Source: Evansella tamaricis (GTDB lineage Bacteria > Bacillota > Bacilli > Bacillales > Salisediminibacteriaceae). Taken from it: a stretch of 58,644 nucleotides of DNA. Where the stretch lies: the NCBI RefSeq assembly GCF_019042215.1, contig NZ_JAHQCS010000057.1, forward strand, positions 1-58,644, given 5' to 3'. Position numbers and translations under genes: made by a program. The notes below the pieces were generated by a model, which did no database searches, had not been told where the DNA came from, and saw nothing but the letters and a program-made list of their open reading frames with translations. Below are positions 34,594-42,556 of this stretch, piece by piece (position 1 is the first letter of the stretch; each line of letters opens with the position of its first letter).

Positions 34594-34607
34594 GTTAATC
34601 CCTCCAA

Positions 34608-34647
34608 AAATAAAAGACACCACTCCCTAAAAAAGGTAAGTAGTGTC
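34608..34647 (-). terminator. Terminator between small early/late genes
   Basis: On the minus strand GACACTACT and AGTGGTGTC form a 9-bp stem (one G-U pair) followed by TTTTATTTTT. It ends the transcript of the genes at 34690-35683. Confidence 0.8.
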
Positions 34648-34689
34648 CTGCGTTTTTCGCTCAGACTAGGTATTCAGTTTATTCGAACT

Positions 34690-34773
34690 CTAAAGTATGA
34701 AATGTCCAATAATTAAAACTACCAAACAATAAACAAAGAAAATATATTCAGCTTTCGTCATCGGACAGTTCAT
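34690..34773 (-). CDS. 27-aa membrane microprotein
   Basis: The peptide is MNCPMTKAEYIFF... followed by a single helix (FFVYCLVVLIIGHFIL). Its ATG shares a base with the upstream stop (TGATG), which suggests coupling. Not recognised. Confidence 0.45.
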   Translation of the reverse strand: MNCPMTKAEYIFFVYCLVVLIIGHFIL

Positions 34774-35018
34774 CAACTAGCATCAAAATACATTTTGAAT
34801 TTCTTTCCGCAACCTTCTTCTAATGTGTCGTAATAATTGGTGCAAGTTAATTCATAAGTTACTCCACACTCAGGGTTATCCTCTTGCCATTCCTCGCCAC
34901 AATAAGGACACTCAACATTAACAACAATCTCGCTAACCTCTGTATCGTTGTAAGTTCTGTAAATTTCCTTCAAATCTATTCCTTCCTTTGTTGCGCTGTT
35001 TTTTTTCAACACCTTCAT
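34773..35018 (-). CDS. 81-aa zinc-ribbon protein
   Basis: Four to five cysteines, ECPYCGEEW at about residues 36-44 and CGVTYELTCTNYY...EEGCG, fit a zinc ribbon. ATG overlaps the upstream stop (ATGA). Small zinc-ribbon proteins of unknown role are common in this part of Bacillus phages. Confidence 0.6.
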   Translation of the reverse strand: MKVLKKNSATKEGIDLKEIYRTYNDTEVSEIVVNVECPYCGEEWQEDNPECGVTYELTCTNYYDTLEEGCGKKFKMYFDAS

Positions 35019-35218
35019 TCCTTCGCTTCAGAATTTTTGTCTGATTTCAACTCACTGTTATTTAACTGTCTCTCGATTGAATTGATCTGCCCCATAATCA
35101 TCTTTCTTCTGACATTATGTTCAGCTATCGAAATGCGGTGTTCAATATCCAGATGATTCAGTTCAGATTGCAACGATTGTAATAATTGTTTCAAGTATTC
35201 TTCGTGACTTATTTTCAA
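35015..35218 (-). CDS. 67-aa coiled-coil protein
   Basis: A single charged helix with heptads (LKQLLQSLQSELNHLDIEHR). The start is TTG at 35218, overlapping the DUF3954-like stop as TTGA, with GGGTGAGGA upstream. Not recognised. Confidence 0.5.
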   Translation of the reverse strand: MKISHEEYLKQLLQSLQSELNHLDIEHRISIAEHNVRRKMIMGQINSIERQLNNSELKSDKNSEAKE

Positions 35219-35373
35219 ATCCTCACCCTCTCACTCTTAACGACGTCCAGTATCTTCCCATCTTGCCAAATCAATTTGTACTCACCATGCCCTCCAACTG
35301 GTGCCTCAAACTTTGTCTTAACCCCATCTTTAACGATATATATACAATTCTCTTTGTTTTGATTGTCTTCCAA
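35215..35373 (-). CDS. DUF3954-like protein, 52 aa
   Basis: The product has CIYIVKDGVKTKFEAPVGGH followed by GEYKLIWQDGKILDV, the pattern of DUF3954 proteins common in Bacillus prophages. The start is TTG 35373 behind GGAGGGG. Function unknown. Confidence 0.7.
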   Translation of the reverse strand: MEDNQNKENCIYIVKDGVKTKFEAPVGGHGEYKLIWQDGKILDVVKSERVRI

Positions 35374-35389
35374 GTTGACCCCTCCTGGT

Positions 35390-35683
35390 TTATAATAGGT
35401 CTAGGCTTACCGTTCCGAGAGGGGCGGTTTTTTTATTATTAAATATCCTGTTTATTAAACGATCACTTATCTTGTTACGATTGTATTCCATCAATACTTG
35501 TGACGTAGCTAAAATATCGTTAGAGATAATGACATCGAATATATTGTCTTTTGTAAGTACATAAGCTATAAAATGAGTGCCGCGTTCCTTCTGCACTGTG
35601 TACTTCTCAATTGGTTGCTCCAGATAGTTCTCAATCATAATTTGTTTCTCATCTAACTGATCAAATAATGACATTTGTTCCAT
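35390..35683 (-). CDS. 97-aa hypothetical phage protein
   Basis: The product begins MEQMSLFDQLDEKQIMIENY and has a beta-rich middle (THFIAYVLTKDNIFDVIISN). No family is recognised. It follows a terminator and so probably starts a transcript running to 34690. Confidence 0.5.
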   Translation of the reverse strand: MEQMSLFDQLDEKQIMIENYLEQPIEKYTVQKERGTHFIAYVLTKDNIFDVIISNDILATSQVLMEYNRNKISDRLINRIFNNKKTAPLGTVSLDLL

Positions 35684-35697
35684 AAGACCAATCCTTT

Positions 35698-35732
35698 AAA
35701 AAAATTCCCCCACCCCTAAGATGGGGGCAAAT
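35698..35732 (-). terminator. Terminator after the methyltransferase gene
   Basis: On the minus strand CCCC-ATCTTA-GGGG with flanking G-run is followed by AATTTTTT. The gap 35733-35822 holds nothing else recognisable. Confidence 0.65.
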
Positions 35733-35822
35733 AGCAAACTAATAAAAGTTGGTATATAAGACGTTTATCAGTTACATTGGACTCACCTCCTTGGTGTGAG
35801 GTTTGTTCGAACTGCGGAACAA

Positions 35823-36842
35823 CTATATTTCGTTAATTAGCTCCAATTGCACTTCACTAAGTCGCTTTTCAGCTATTTTTATATATTTTGGATTAAGTTC
35901 AATTCCTACAAAATTCCGATTGTGTCTTATGGCCACTAATCCCGTTGTTCCTGATCCGAAAAACGGATCCAATACAACCCCTCCAATTGGAGCTCCTGCA
36001 AGTACACAAGGTTCAACTAATTCAGGTGGGTAAGTTGCAAAATGTGCTTCTTTATACGGTTTAGTAGATATCGTCCACACAGATCTTTTGTTTCTATTTA
36101 TCGGTGGCACAAAATCATCATTCTGAATTCTTAACCCTGTGTTGAGTGAGTTATTGATAACTCCTTTTGAACCTCTGGGTGTAAACACAGCTTTCATTGT
36201 TCCGTTTGTTTTAGCTCCCCCATTCGCTCTTGTTGAACCTCTTTGCCCCTCGAGATCCTGATTTAATCGAGCTACAGAAGATTCTGCTAGTGGCTCCATA
36301 ATCACATCCTTGTCATAGTAGTATTTATCCGATTTAGAAAGTAAAAATATATATTCGTGTGATTTAGTCGGACGATCCCTGACGCTCTCGGGCATGGGAT
36401 TAGGTTTATTCCAAATGATATCTGATCTTAAATACCATCCATTTTGCCTTAGTGCAAAAGCAACCATCCATGGGATACCAACTAAATCCTTTGACTTTAA
36501 CTCGTTATGTTTTCCTCCTGCTCTCCTGGAGTTATTTCCGTGTTTGTATAAGTGGTCATTTTTATATGACAGTCCATTTGAGTTTCTTTGAGTAAAATAA
36601 CTATCGCCTAAGTTGAGCCAAAGGGTTCCGTCATTTTTGAGTACTCTTTTCACTTCCCTAAAAACGTTAACTAAATTACTTACATACTGTTCTGGAGTTT
36701 CTTCCAATCCTATTTGTTCGCCCATTCCGTAATCTCTCAATCCCCAGTAAGGCGGAGAGGTAACGCATGTATTTACAAATTCATTTGGCAGAGATTTCAA
36801 CACCTCTAAACAATGTCCAAGATAAATTTTATTAAGCTCCAA
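35823..36842 (-). CDS. Orphan beta-class DNA methyltransferase
   Basis: Motif IV is TSPPYWGLRDYG (about residues 28-39). The AdoMet-binding motif comes late as LDPFFGSGTTGLVAI (about 292-306), an order typical of beta-class N4-cytosine or N6-adenine methyltransferases; TSPPY favours N4-cytosine. No restriction gene is adjacent, so it probably protects phage DNA from host restriction. The target sequence cannot be read from the protein. Confidence 0.9.
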   Translation of the reverse strand: MELNKIYLGHCLEVLKSLPNEFVNTCVTSPPYWGLRDYGMGEQIGLEETPEQYVSNLVNVFREVKRVLKNDGTLWLNLGDSYFTQRNSNGLSYKNDHLYKHGNNSRRAGGKHNELKSKDLVGIPWMVAFALRQNGWYLRSDIIWNKPNPMPESVRDRPTKSHEYIFLLSKSDKYYYDKDVIMEPLAESSVARLNQDLEGQRGSTRANGGAKTNGTMKAVFTPRGSKGVINNSLNTGLRIQNDDFVPPINRNKRSVWTISTKPYKEAHFATYPPELVEPCVLAGAPIGGVVLDPFFGSGTTGLVAIRHNRNFVGIELNPKYIKIAEKRLSEVQLELINEI

Positions 36843-36895
36843 TTACACCCCTCCTTTACTTCGCAGTTATTGTCTGATATTACATAACAAACGTA

Positions 36896-37117
36896 CTATT
36901 CATCGCTGCTGTCATTAAATAAATAATTAATTCCATACCACATTGAAATAACCATGATTATTATTGATGGAAAAAACACTATGGCTAGCCCCCAACCATT
37001 AACATGATTTTGGAGATATACAAGCCCAACAAAAACGTAATAAGTTATTCCTATAAACAATAAAGATTTTATTTTGTCAGGAATCATGTGTTTCCATAAA
37101 TGTTTATATTTTGGCAA
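36896..37117 (-). CDS. 73-aa two-helix membrane protein
   Basis: TTG 37117 is chosen, nine bases after GGAGG. Hydrophobic segments are SLLFIGITYYVFVGLVYL and LAIVFFPSIIIMVISMWYGI. Not recognised; it may be an early host-takeover or exclusion protein. Confidence 0.5.
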   Translation of the reverse strand: MPKYKHLWKHMIPDKIKSLLFIGITYYVFVGLVYLQNHVNGWGLAIVFFPSIIIMVISMWYGINYLFNDSSDE

Positions 37118-37156
37118 TTTACACAACCTCCTTGACTTGTGCGTAATGGGTCAAAA

Positions 37157-37306
37157 CTACAGCTTCCCTTCCTTCCTCCGTTGAGGTGGCCACCGCATGT
37201 CACCGGCTCGTCCACTTCTCTTTTTAGGATGCTTGCGTTTGTGCTTGGTTCTCTCTATCCGGTCTAGATCTTCTTGGGTTAGTGGTCGGACGGTTATTTG
37301 GTTCAT
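37157..37306 (-). CDS. 49-aa highly basic protein
   Basis: The ORF encodes MNQITVRPLTQEDLDRIERT... followed by a Lys/Arg-rich stretch (KHKRKHPKKRSGRAG) that could bind nucleic acid. Its ATG overlaps the stop of the upstream gene (TAATG). Not recognised. Confidence 0.55.
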   Translation of the reverse strand: MNQITVRPLTQEDLDRIERTKHKRKHPKKRSGRAGDMRWPPQRRKEGKL

Positions 37307-38013
37307 TATGCGATGACCACCAACTTGCCGTTCTCAATCTCCTCAGTGAGGTTAACTTCTAAATATTCTTTAATGTTTTTCATTGCATTCAACTTCCAAG
37401 CTCCGCCATCAGCTTCGAATAAGGCACATCTAGGACCATTCTGCATTCGGAAGATAAAGTCACTCTCTGGTTGATTCACTTCAACAAATGTCCGATAAGG
37501 CTTTAAAACTACTGGATTGGGTACTTTAACATTACCGACAGATGCCACTCCTGTTTTTGCTGTAACAGCCTGAGAAACACCATCGTCTCCAACGGTCTTC
37601 ACCATTTCCTCTTTGATATTCCCGACAACCTGCAGCATGACATCTCTATCCTCATTCTTCACGAAACAAGACTGGAGCTTAATATTAAAATCTTCTGTAT
37701 CATAAAATCGATCGAAGGAGAATGACGGCAGCATTGCGTTAGCAACGATGTACTCATTTCTTTTTTTATCTTCGTTTAGAGCATCAAAGCATACTACCTC
37801 AGTAGGGCTTACAACATGAACCATTAGTCTCCAATTTGAATCATACTCTGATTGGATGTACTCAACTAATCCAGACAGACTGTTGATTCGAATTGCATTA
37901 GAAGTAGGATTTTCATTCAGATATAACTTTTTATCGGCGTAAGATTGCCCGTTAATAGAGTGTAATTCAGCTTTTCCCAATCCAACAATGTATTGCAGTG
38001 CTTCCTTAATCAT
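37306..38013 (-). CDS. 235-aa conserved phage protein, unknown
   Basis: An alpha/beta protein starting MIKEALQYIVGLGKAELHSI. It ends in a segment with NQPESDFIFRMQNGPRCALF and ADGGAWKLNAMKNIKEYL. It sits between the terminator-protein-like and basic genes in the replication operon. I recognise the context but no function. Confidence 0.6.
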   Translation of the reverse strand: MIKEALQYIVGLGKAELHSINGQSYADKKLYLNENPTSNAIRINSLSGLVEYIQSEYDSNWRLMVHVVSPTEVVCFDALNEDKKRNEYIVANAMLPSFSFDRFYDTEDFNIKLQSCFVKNEDRDVMLQVVGNIKEEMVKTVGDDGVSQAVTAKTGVASVGNVKVPNPVVLKPYRTFVEVNQPESDFIFRMQNGPRCALFEADGGAWKLNAMKNIKEYLEVNLTEEIENGKLVVIA

Positions 38014-38404
38014 TTACAACCTCTCCCTTTTCCTTTTTGGATTTAAAATCATAGATTTTTTCTCCGCGATCACTGTATAATCCGTCTTCTTCTAGATATG
38101 TTTGACCTGGAACACCACTCTTCAGCTCTGCTCCTGTCAATTGGCCGTTCTCGTCATAATCAATAATGACCTTGGTCGGAACGGATCTAGATGGAATTAG
38201 TTTCGAACTCACTTCAATCATTGAATTTGCAAGATTTCGCTGTTCATCCCCTGCTAGTTTGACTTTGATATTCAATGTCCTTACCTTATGAGGTTCTGTG
38301 TTTGGGTCTGCAATGTTTTGTAGTATCTTTAGCAACTCCTCATTAAATCTTTCTGCAAGTGCTCCATCTGCAAAAGTGTTCAAATCAACAATTTGTTTTG
38401 GCAT
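38006..38404 (-). CDS. Replication-terminator-like phage protein
   Basis: The 132-residue protein starts PKQIVDLNTFADGALAERFN and includes IADPNTEPHKVRTLNIKVKL and LKSGVPGQTYLEEDG. This pattern is known from phage proteins often labelled replication terminator protein in Listeria and Bacillus; the label is not strongly supported. It overlaps both neighbours. Confidence 0.6.
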   Translation of the reverse strand: MPKQIVDLNTFADGALAERFNEELLKILQNIADPNTEPHKVRTLNIKVKLAGDEQRNLANSMIEVSSKLIPSRSVPTKVIIDYDENGQLTGAELKSGVPGQTYLEEDGLYSDRGEKIYDFKSKKEKGEVVND

Positions 38405-38829
38405 GTACCTTCCTCCTCAATTTCTATTACCTTAACTTCAACTCGTGGCGTAGATGAGTACCACTTTCGTACTAATAAACTTACAACTTGTTTATCATCG
38501 TTCCAGATTATTCCTGATAGTCCGTCCTTAATCCCTTTTGCATAGTTATCAACATCGGGTTTCGTTGTAGGACGTAATTTCCCCTCGATAGCTAATTCCT
38601 GTTTGTACTTCGGCATTGACTTTGGTATCTTTCTGAAAACATCAATTACCAATTCTAATTCACTTTCTAAGAGATTTTTAGGACGATGTTCTAGAGCTAC
38701 TAATCTGACATATTGCTTGTAGTTCCTACTCTTTTTTGGATCATAAACGACGGTTTTTCCAGTGAATGATTTCCCGGTTCGGGGACGACCTTGAGCAACT
38801 GGTTCTCCATAAATGGTGAATGTAATCAA
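38380..38829 (-). CDS. rusA: RusA-type Holliday junction resolvase
   Basis: The 149-residue protein has FTIYGEPVAQGRPRTGKSF at the front and TTKPDVDNYAKGIKDGLSGI followed by IWNDDKQV at about 88-115. The conserved acidic residues D95, D97 and the later DD are those of RusA. It cuts four-way junctions, probably to debranch DNA before packaging. The start is TTG 38829, overlapping the MazG-like stop. Confidence 0.92.
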   Translation of the reverse strand: MITFTIYGEPVAQGRPRTGKSFTGKTVVYDPKKSRNYKQYVRLVALEHRPKNLLESELELVIDVFRKIPKSMPKYKQELAIEGKLRPTTKPDVDNYAKGIKDGLSGIIWNDDKQVVSLLVRKWYSSTPRVEVKVIEIEEEGTCQNKLLI

Positions 38830-39116
38830 TACGCCTTCCCCCCATGTTTATAGGATCTACCTCGATTTTTCTCCATCTTCGTTAGTATTGCTTTTTCTAA
38901 ATCGATGTCTTGAGAACCACAAAGGTCAAAAACTCGTATGCAAACATCTGCTAATTCCTCAACAAAGTTTTCTTTATCTCCTTTACGGTCTGCTTCCAGT
39001 GCTTCACTTACCTCGCTATGGATTAAAGCTATTTTTGTGCCTGTTTCAATTGGTTCGTCATACCAACCTTTAGAAATTGCTATTTCATGAGCCTCTTTGC
39101 ATAATTTGTTTATCAC
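38826..39116 (-). CDS. MazG-like nucleotide pyrophosphohydrolase
   Basis: The 96-residue protein carries the MazG-like metal site: IHSEVSEALEADRKGD and FVEELADVCIRVFDLC, giving the ExxE and ExxxD pairs. Such small phage proteins hydrolyse (d)NTPs or possibly alarmone. The start is GTG 39116 behind GGGGTGA. Confidence 0.88.
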   Translation of the reverse strand: MINKLCKEAHEIAISKGWYDEPIETGTKIALIHSEVSEALEADRKGDKENFVEELADVCIRVFDLCGSQDIDLEKAILTKMEKNRGRSYKHGGKAY

Positions 39117-39122
39117 CCAACA

Positions 39123-39524
39123 TCACCCCTCAGCAGAGCCCTCTTGATTTGCTGTAAGTTGTTCTATATCCACATATTCAATAGATGGCATTTCACCTAG
39201 CCTATGGAAAGCTAAATCTCTATTATTCTTAATTCGAACGTTAATATCTTCCTGTTTTTCAATTAAGGTTTTTAATTTCATACCAATCATTTCAAAAATA
39301 GCCATTGAACCTTCTTTTGTTGTGGTAGCCATTCTTGTGAATTCATTAACAGGGAAGTTGCAGATCTTACTTCCAGAAGTAACTTCAGAAATGTTGATAT
39401 AATCGTTTATTGGGATTGCGCAAAACCTATAGTTATCTATCTTTATTTCATGTCCAATAACTGGTAACCATTTATTAACCGCCAAATAAAAACGTTTTGG
39501 GTTTGGATCAACTGATACGCTCAT
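39123..39524 (-). CDS. 133-aa hypothetical phage protein
   Basis: ATG 39524 is chosen because GGAGG lies six bases upstream. The protein begins MSVSVDPNPKRFYLAVNKWL and has an alpha/beta look with no known motif. It overlaps the end of the small zinc-finger gene upstream, so the two are probably coupled. Confidence 0.55.
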   Translation of the reverse strand: MSVSVDPNPKRFYLAVNKWLPVIGHEIKIDNYRFCAIPINDYINISEVTSGSKICNFPVNEFTRMATTTKEGSMAIFEMIGMKLKTLIEKQEDINVRIKNNRDLAFHRLGEMPSIEYVDIEQLTANQEGSAEG

Positions 39525-39654
39525 AATCATCCTCCTGTTTCTCCATTCCTAGGTTATCAATCTTGTAATTTAACGCTTCCTGAAAACATTCAGGACATAT
39601 GTCAATCTGAGAAGGGTAACTAAGTGTCTCCCGACATTCCACGCATCGTTTCAT
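39508..39654 (-). CDS. 48-aa four-cysteine zinc protein
   Basis: The ORF encodes MKRCVECRETLSYP... with CVEC and CPEC knuckles (C4, C7, C21, C24), a probable zinc ribbon, and an acidic end. GAGGGACC precedes ATG 39654, which also overlaps the upstream stop as ATGA. Confidence 0.6.
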   Translation of the reverse strand: MKRCVECRETLSYPSQIDICPECFQEALNYKIDNLGMEKQEDDYERIS

Positions 39655-39833
39655 GAGGTCCCTCTACCATTTTGAATTTTTTTAACAAAATTACTGCATT
39701 TCGTTAAACTCCACGAAGGATACAAATCTTTGCATTTTTTTATCGCCCGCAATACGCCCTCTTTTTCCATTGATTCGATGATCTGTCTCTTCTTGGTGAT
39801 TAACTTTATTTCAATAATTCCGAATATTTTCAT
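39651..39833 (-). CDS. 60-aa basic protein
   Basis: A Lys-rich 60-residue protein (IKLITKKRQIIESMEKEGVL, AIKKCKDLYPSWSLTKC) with AAGGGTGGT upstream of ATG 39833. The helical pattern would suit nucleic-acid binding. Not recognised. Confidence 0.5.
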   Translation of the reverse strand: MKIFGIIEIKLITKKRQIIESMEKEGVLRAIKKCKDLYPSWSLTKCSNFVKKIQNGRGTS

Positions 39834-39836
39834 AAG

Positions 39837-40046
39837 CTACCACCCTTCTACCGTCGGGGCCTCCTGCTCCATGTACGGTTGTAATAAAATCAAAAATGCA
39901 AGCATCCGTTTTGCTTCATCGTAGTCAGCTTCACCCGATAGATACATCTCAAATATATCTTCTAACCGATCCAGTATAAATTGTTCGACAGGGGTTGCTT
40001 CTAGTTCTGAGAGGACTTTCCCCTCATGAAAAATTCTTTTTAGCAA
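39837..40046 (-). CDS. 69-aa acidic helical protein
   Basis: The start is TTG 40046 behind GGGGTGATCAC. The product (VEQFILDRLEDIFEMYLSGE, ADYDEAKRMLAFLILL) is helical and acidic. Not recognised; it lies in the run of small early genes. Confidence 0.5.
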   Translation of the reverse strand: MLKRIFHEGKVLSELEATPVEQFILDRLEDIFEMYLSGEADYDEAKRMLAFLILLQPYMEQEAPTVEGW

Positions 40047-40056
40047 GTGATCACCC

Positions 40057-40440
40057 CTATTCTTTTAAAGTGAATGGAATCTTCATTTCTGTTGGCAGCA
40101 CCCATAGATGATACATTGGAGCCGCATCGACTAATTCACTTTCTTTAGGAAAAACCTCTATCGCCTGAGCATCCGGTCCGAATAACTCATTTTTAATACG
40201 TTGTTTTTCCGCCCAGGGAACATCGCCACCATGGGAAGTGCTTATTGTTGCATGGATAATCTCTCCCCACTCTGTCTGAACAGGTCTAGTCATAACGACG
40301 TAATCATTTCCTTGTCGATACACCTTTTCCAACTGTCTAAACCATCCGGTACCTTGCTTTAGCTGTTTTGGAGATGGATACTCCACCCAATTGTAGGCTT
40401 TATGGCCTCGTTCAGCTCTTCGTCTTTCTGCTCTGTTCAA
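40057..40440 (-). CDS. 127-aa phage protein (DUF7694-like)
   Basis: The protein opens MNRAERRRAERGHKAYNWVE and has a beta-rich body (YVVMTRPVQTEWGEIIHATI). This pattern is frequent in phage early regions (DUF7694-type). The start is TTG 40440, eight bases after GGAGG. Function unknown. Confidence 0.6.
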   Translation of the reverse strand: MNRAERRRAERGHKAYNWVEYPSPKQLKQGTGWFRQLEKVYRQGNDYVVMTRPVQTEWGEIIHATISTSHGGDVPWAEKQRIKNELFGPDAQAIEVFPKESELVDAAPMYHLWVLPTEMKIPFTLKE

Positions 40441-40477
40441 CTAGTTAACCTCCTTCGTATAATGGTCGAACTATGCA

Positions 40478-40669
40478 TTAAATCATTTGATTCAAAAGAG
40501 ATTTGATTTCACTATATTTTTCTTTTATAAAGATGTTCGATTTTTCGTAAACAACCATTGTTTCATCACCACAATCCATAAAATACAAAACTTTTTCGCA
40601 ATTGATTGTCACCGTTTGACCTGTTTGACTTTCTATTGCTTCGATTAATTTAAGACCTGTATTGTTCAT
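40478..40669 (-). CDS. 63-aa hypothetical protein
   Basis: A small alpha/beta protein (IEAIESQTGQTVTINCEKVL, YFMDCGDETMVVYEKSNIF). ATG 40669 follows AAAGGAGTGGAAGG. The gap up to 40735 holds only a nine-codon frame that is not credible as a gene. Confidence 0.5.
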   Translation of the reverse strand: MNNTGLKLIEAIESQTGQTVTINCEKVLYFMDCGDETMVVYEKSNIFIKEKYSEIKSLLNQMI

Positions 40670-40734
40670 CCTTCCACTCCTTTAAATAGCGGTTATTATT
40701 CAAAAATATCTTCTAAATCATCCATTGAATCGAA

Positions 40735-40866
40735 CTACGCACCTTTTCCGAAACACTTTTTACAGAGTGTTTTCTTAACTGACTTATCCAATTTACCAAA
40801 AATATTCAAATAAATACTTTCATACTTGTAACCTAACCCTTTACACTTATGGCATTTCTTGAACAT
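40735..40866 (-). CDS. 43-aa DnaJ-type zinc-finger peptide
   Basis: ATG 40866 follows GGGAGGA; the longer frame inside the methyltransferase gene has no such site. The product has CHKCKGLGYKYE at its front and CKKCFGKG at its end, two CxxCxGxG-type knuckles as in the DnaJ cysteine-rich domain. Probably a single zinc module that binds protein or RNA. Confidence 0.65.
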   Translation of the reverse strand: MFKKCHKCKGLGYKYESIYLNIFGKLDKSVKKTLCKKCFGKGA

Positions 40867-40895
40867 TTTAATCCTCCCTGATTCACAGTTTGTCT

Positions 40896-42257
40896 CTACA
40901 CCGCAACCTCTTCCTTCTTCACACACATTTCAGGTAAATTCGCTCTTACTAGTGCCTCAGCAAATGGAGGCGGTACCGAGTTTCCGCATCTGGCCACTTG
41001 CTGAGTTTTAGGATAAATCCTGCCCTCGTGGTCTCGGTCAATAATATAGTCCTCCGGAAAACCTTGTGCCTTGAACAACTCGTGTGGTTGTAGCATTCTC
41101 ATTCCGATGTCAGCAATCATTTGCTTTTCTCCGTGTACAGTAACAATCCCGAACTTATTACCACCAGAAGTGATTGTATGGACTGGTTCGAACAAAGAAT
41201 GCCCTACTCCATTACCGTAATATTTGGTCATGAATGCTGTTACCAGACCGAATCGATCTTTCGTAGGGATTGTGTGCATTGGTTCATGTAATGTTTGTCC
41301 AATCCCTTGTCCATAGTACTTCGTTAAGAACGCTGCCACTAAACCAAAACGGTTTGCTGTTGGTATGGTTGCTAGTGGTTCGTGTAAACTGCTAGCCCTG
41401 ATCTCATTGGATTGGTGAGTATAATAGTGTTGTAGAAAATAAGCTTTATCATTGACGATATATGGCTTGTCTGTCTCAATCACAAACTTCTTCATCCCTC
41501 TGGATATTCTTAACAGAGTGTTTTCTTTTAGTGGTTTTTTTCGGGAAAATATGCTCGGTATTGGAAGTGACCAATCAATGACTTCTCCAGATTCTCGATA
41601 GGGCTTCAATCCTAATTTAATAGTTAACTCATTAGGATCTGCATGGGTTTGTTTTGGCCACTGAATTTGTTTTCCGTCACAACGAGCGACTAAAAAAAGT
41701 CTCTTTCGGCTAGTAGGAGCTCCGTAATCACAAGCGACTAATTCCCTTGTTTCAACCTGGTACCCAAGTGCTTCAAGTGATTTTTTAAAACTTTGAAATG
41801 TCATCCCCTTTTTCGAAGGGTCTGGAACAAATTCGCCTTTGTCGTTCTGTTTCAATGGTCCCCAGGTCTTGAACTCTTCCACGTTCTCGAGCATGATCAC
41901 TCGAGGTCGAACGAGTATAGCCCATTTAACCGCAATCCACGCTAATCCTCTGATCTCTTTGTTGACTGGCTTACCACCCTTAGCTTTACTAAAATGCTTG
42001 CAGTCAGGAGATAGCCAACACAGACCTACTTTTCGCCCCCGGACAACTTCTTTTGGATCAACATTCCATACGCTCTCGCAATAATGCTCAGTTTCAGGGT
42101 GGTTTGCTTTATGCATGGCGATTGCAGCAGGGTCATGATTGATGGCAACGTCTACTGATAAGCCTGTTGCCATTTCAATCCCCTTCGATGCTCCACCACC
42201 ACCAGCAAAGTTATCTACTACAATTTCCCTGAAAAGTGACGTTTCACGTATTTTCAC
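40896..42257 (-). CDS. Orphan C5-cytosine DNA methyltransferase (Dcm type)
   Basis: AdoMet motif I is VVDNFAGGGGASKG (residues 13-26). The catalytic loop is WLSPDCKHFS with Cys86 and motif VI is LENVEEF (residues 123-129). Motif X-type sequence QVARCGNSVPPPFAEALVRA ends the protein. The variable region has three tandem repeats of about 36 residues (HEPLATIPTANRFGLV, HEPMHTIPTKDRFGLV, FEPVHTITSGGNKFG), a usual feature of this phage subgroup. No partner nuclease is present, so self-protection is the likely role. Confidence 0.93.
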   Translation of the reverse strand: MKIRETSLFREIVVDNFAGGGGASKGIEMATGLSVDVAINHDPAAIAMHKANHPETEHYCESVWNVDPKEVVRGRKVGLCWLSPDCKHFSKAKGGKPVNKEIRGLAWIAVKWAILVRPRVIMLENVEEFKTWGPLKQNDKGEFVPDPSKKGMTFQSFKKSLEALGYQVETRELVACDYGAPTSRKRLFLVARCDGKQIQWPKQTHADPNELTIKLGLKPYRESGEVIDWSLPIPSIFSRKKPLKENTLLRISRGMKKFVIETDKPYIVNDKAYFLQHYYTHQSNEIRASSLHEPLATIPTANRFGLVAAFLTKYYGQGIGQTLHEPMHTIPTKDRFGLVTAFMTKYYGNGVGHSLFEPVHTITSGGNKFGIVTVHGEKQMIADIGMRMLQPHELFKAQGFPEDYIIDRDHEGRIYPKTQQVARCGNSVPPPFAEALVRANLPEMCVKKEEVAV

Positions 42258-42556
42258 TTTGTCTCAGCAACCTCCCTTAATTCTGGGAGCCTGATCCTCG
42301 CTTTCTCTAATTCATTCAAGCTGAGTGAAGTTAATGGTTTACCTTCGGCAGTTTCAAAGATTCCCTGCCTCTCTAGTTCCTGTATAATTACCGCACGCCT
42401 TAATTGCATTTGACCCTTCACCCTCTCGTATTTTTGGTTAAATCGTTTCCTCCTTGCTTTACGTTCTTCTTGATGGCAGTTCTTGCATTGTTGAAATAAA
42501 ACTGATGAACCTTGGATGAAGTGAACTGCTCCTGTTCCGTTGCAGGTGTTACACAT
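42254..42556 (-). CDS. 100-aa zinc-finger protein
   Basis: ATG 42556 follows AAGGTGA. CNTCNGTGAVHF and CKNCHQEERKARRK form a probable zinc site, followed by a basic and helical C-terminus. It overlaps the YopX-like stop upstream and the methyltransferase start downstream. Role unknown. Confidence 0.6.
   Translation of the reverse strand: MCNTCNGTGAVHFIQGSSVLFQQCKNCHQEERKARRKRFNQKYERVKGQMQLRRAVIIQELERQGIFETAEGKPLTSLSLNELEKARIRLPELREVAETK

Noticed and set aside
35409-35437. Strong plus-strand terminator (ACCGTTCC-GAGA-GGGGCGGT plus T run)
   Set aside because: It overlaps the end of a minus-strand gene and has no plus-strand gene or stable fold before it; it may reflect a lost neighbour or chance, so it is not listed as a feature.
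40682-40726. Nine-codon frame MDDLEDIFE between two early genes
   Set aside because: Too short and without a ribosome site; probably a remnant or chance.
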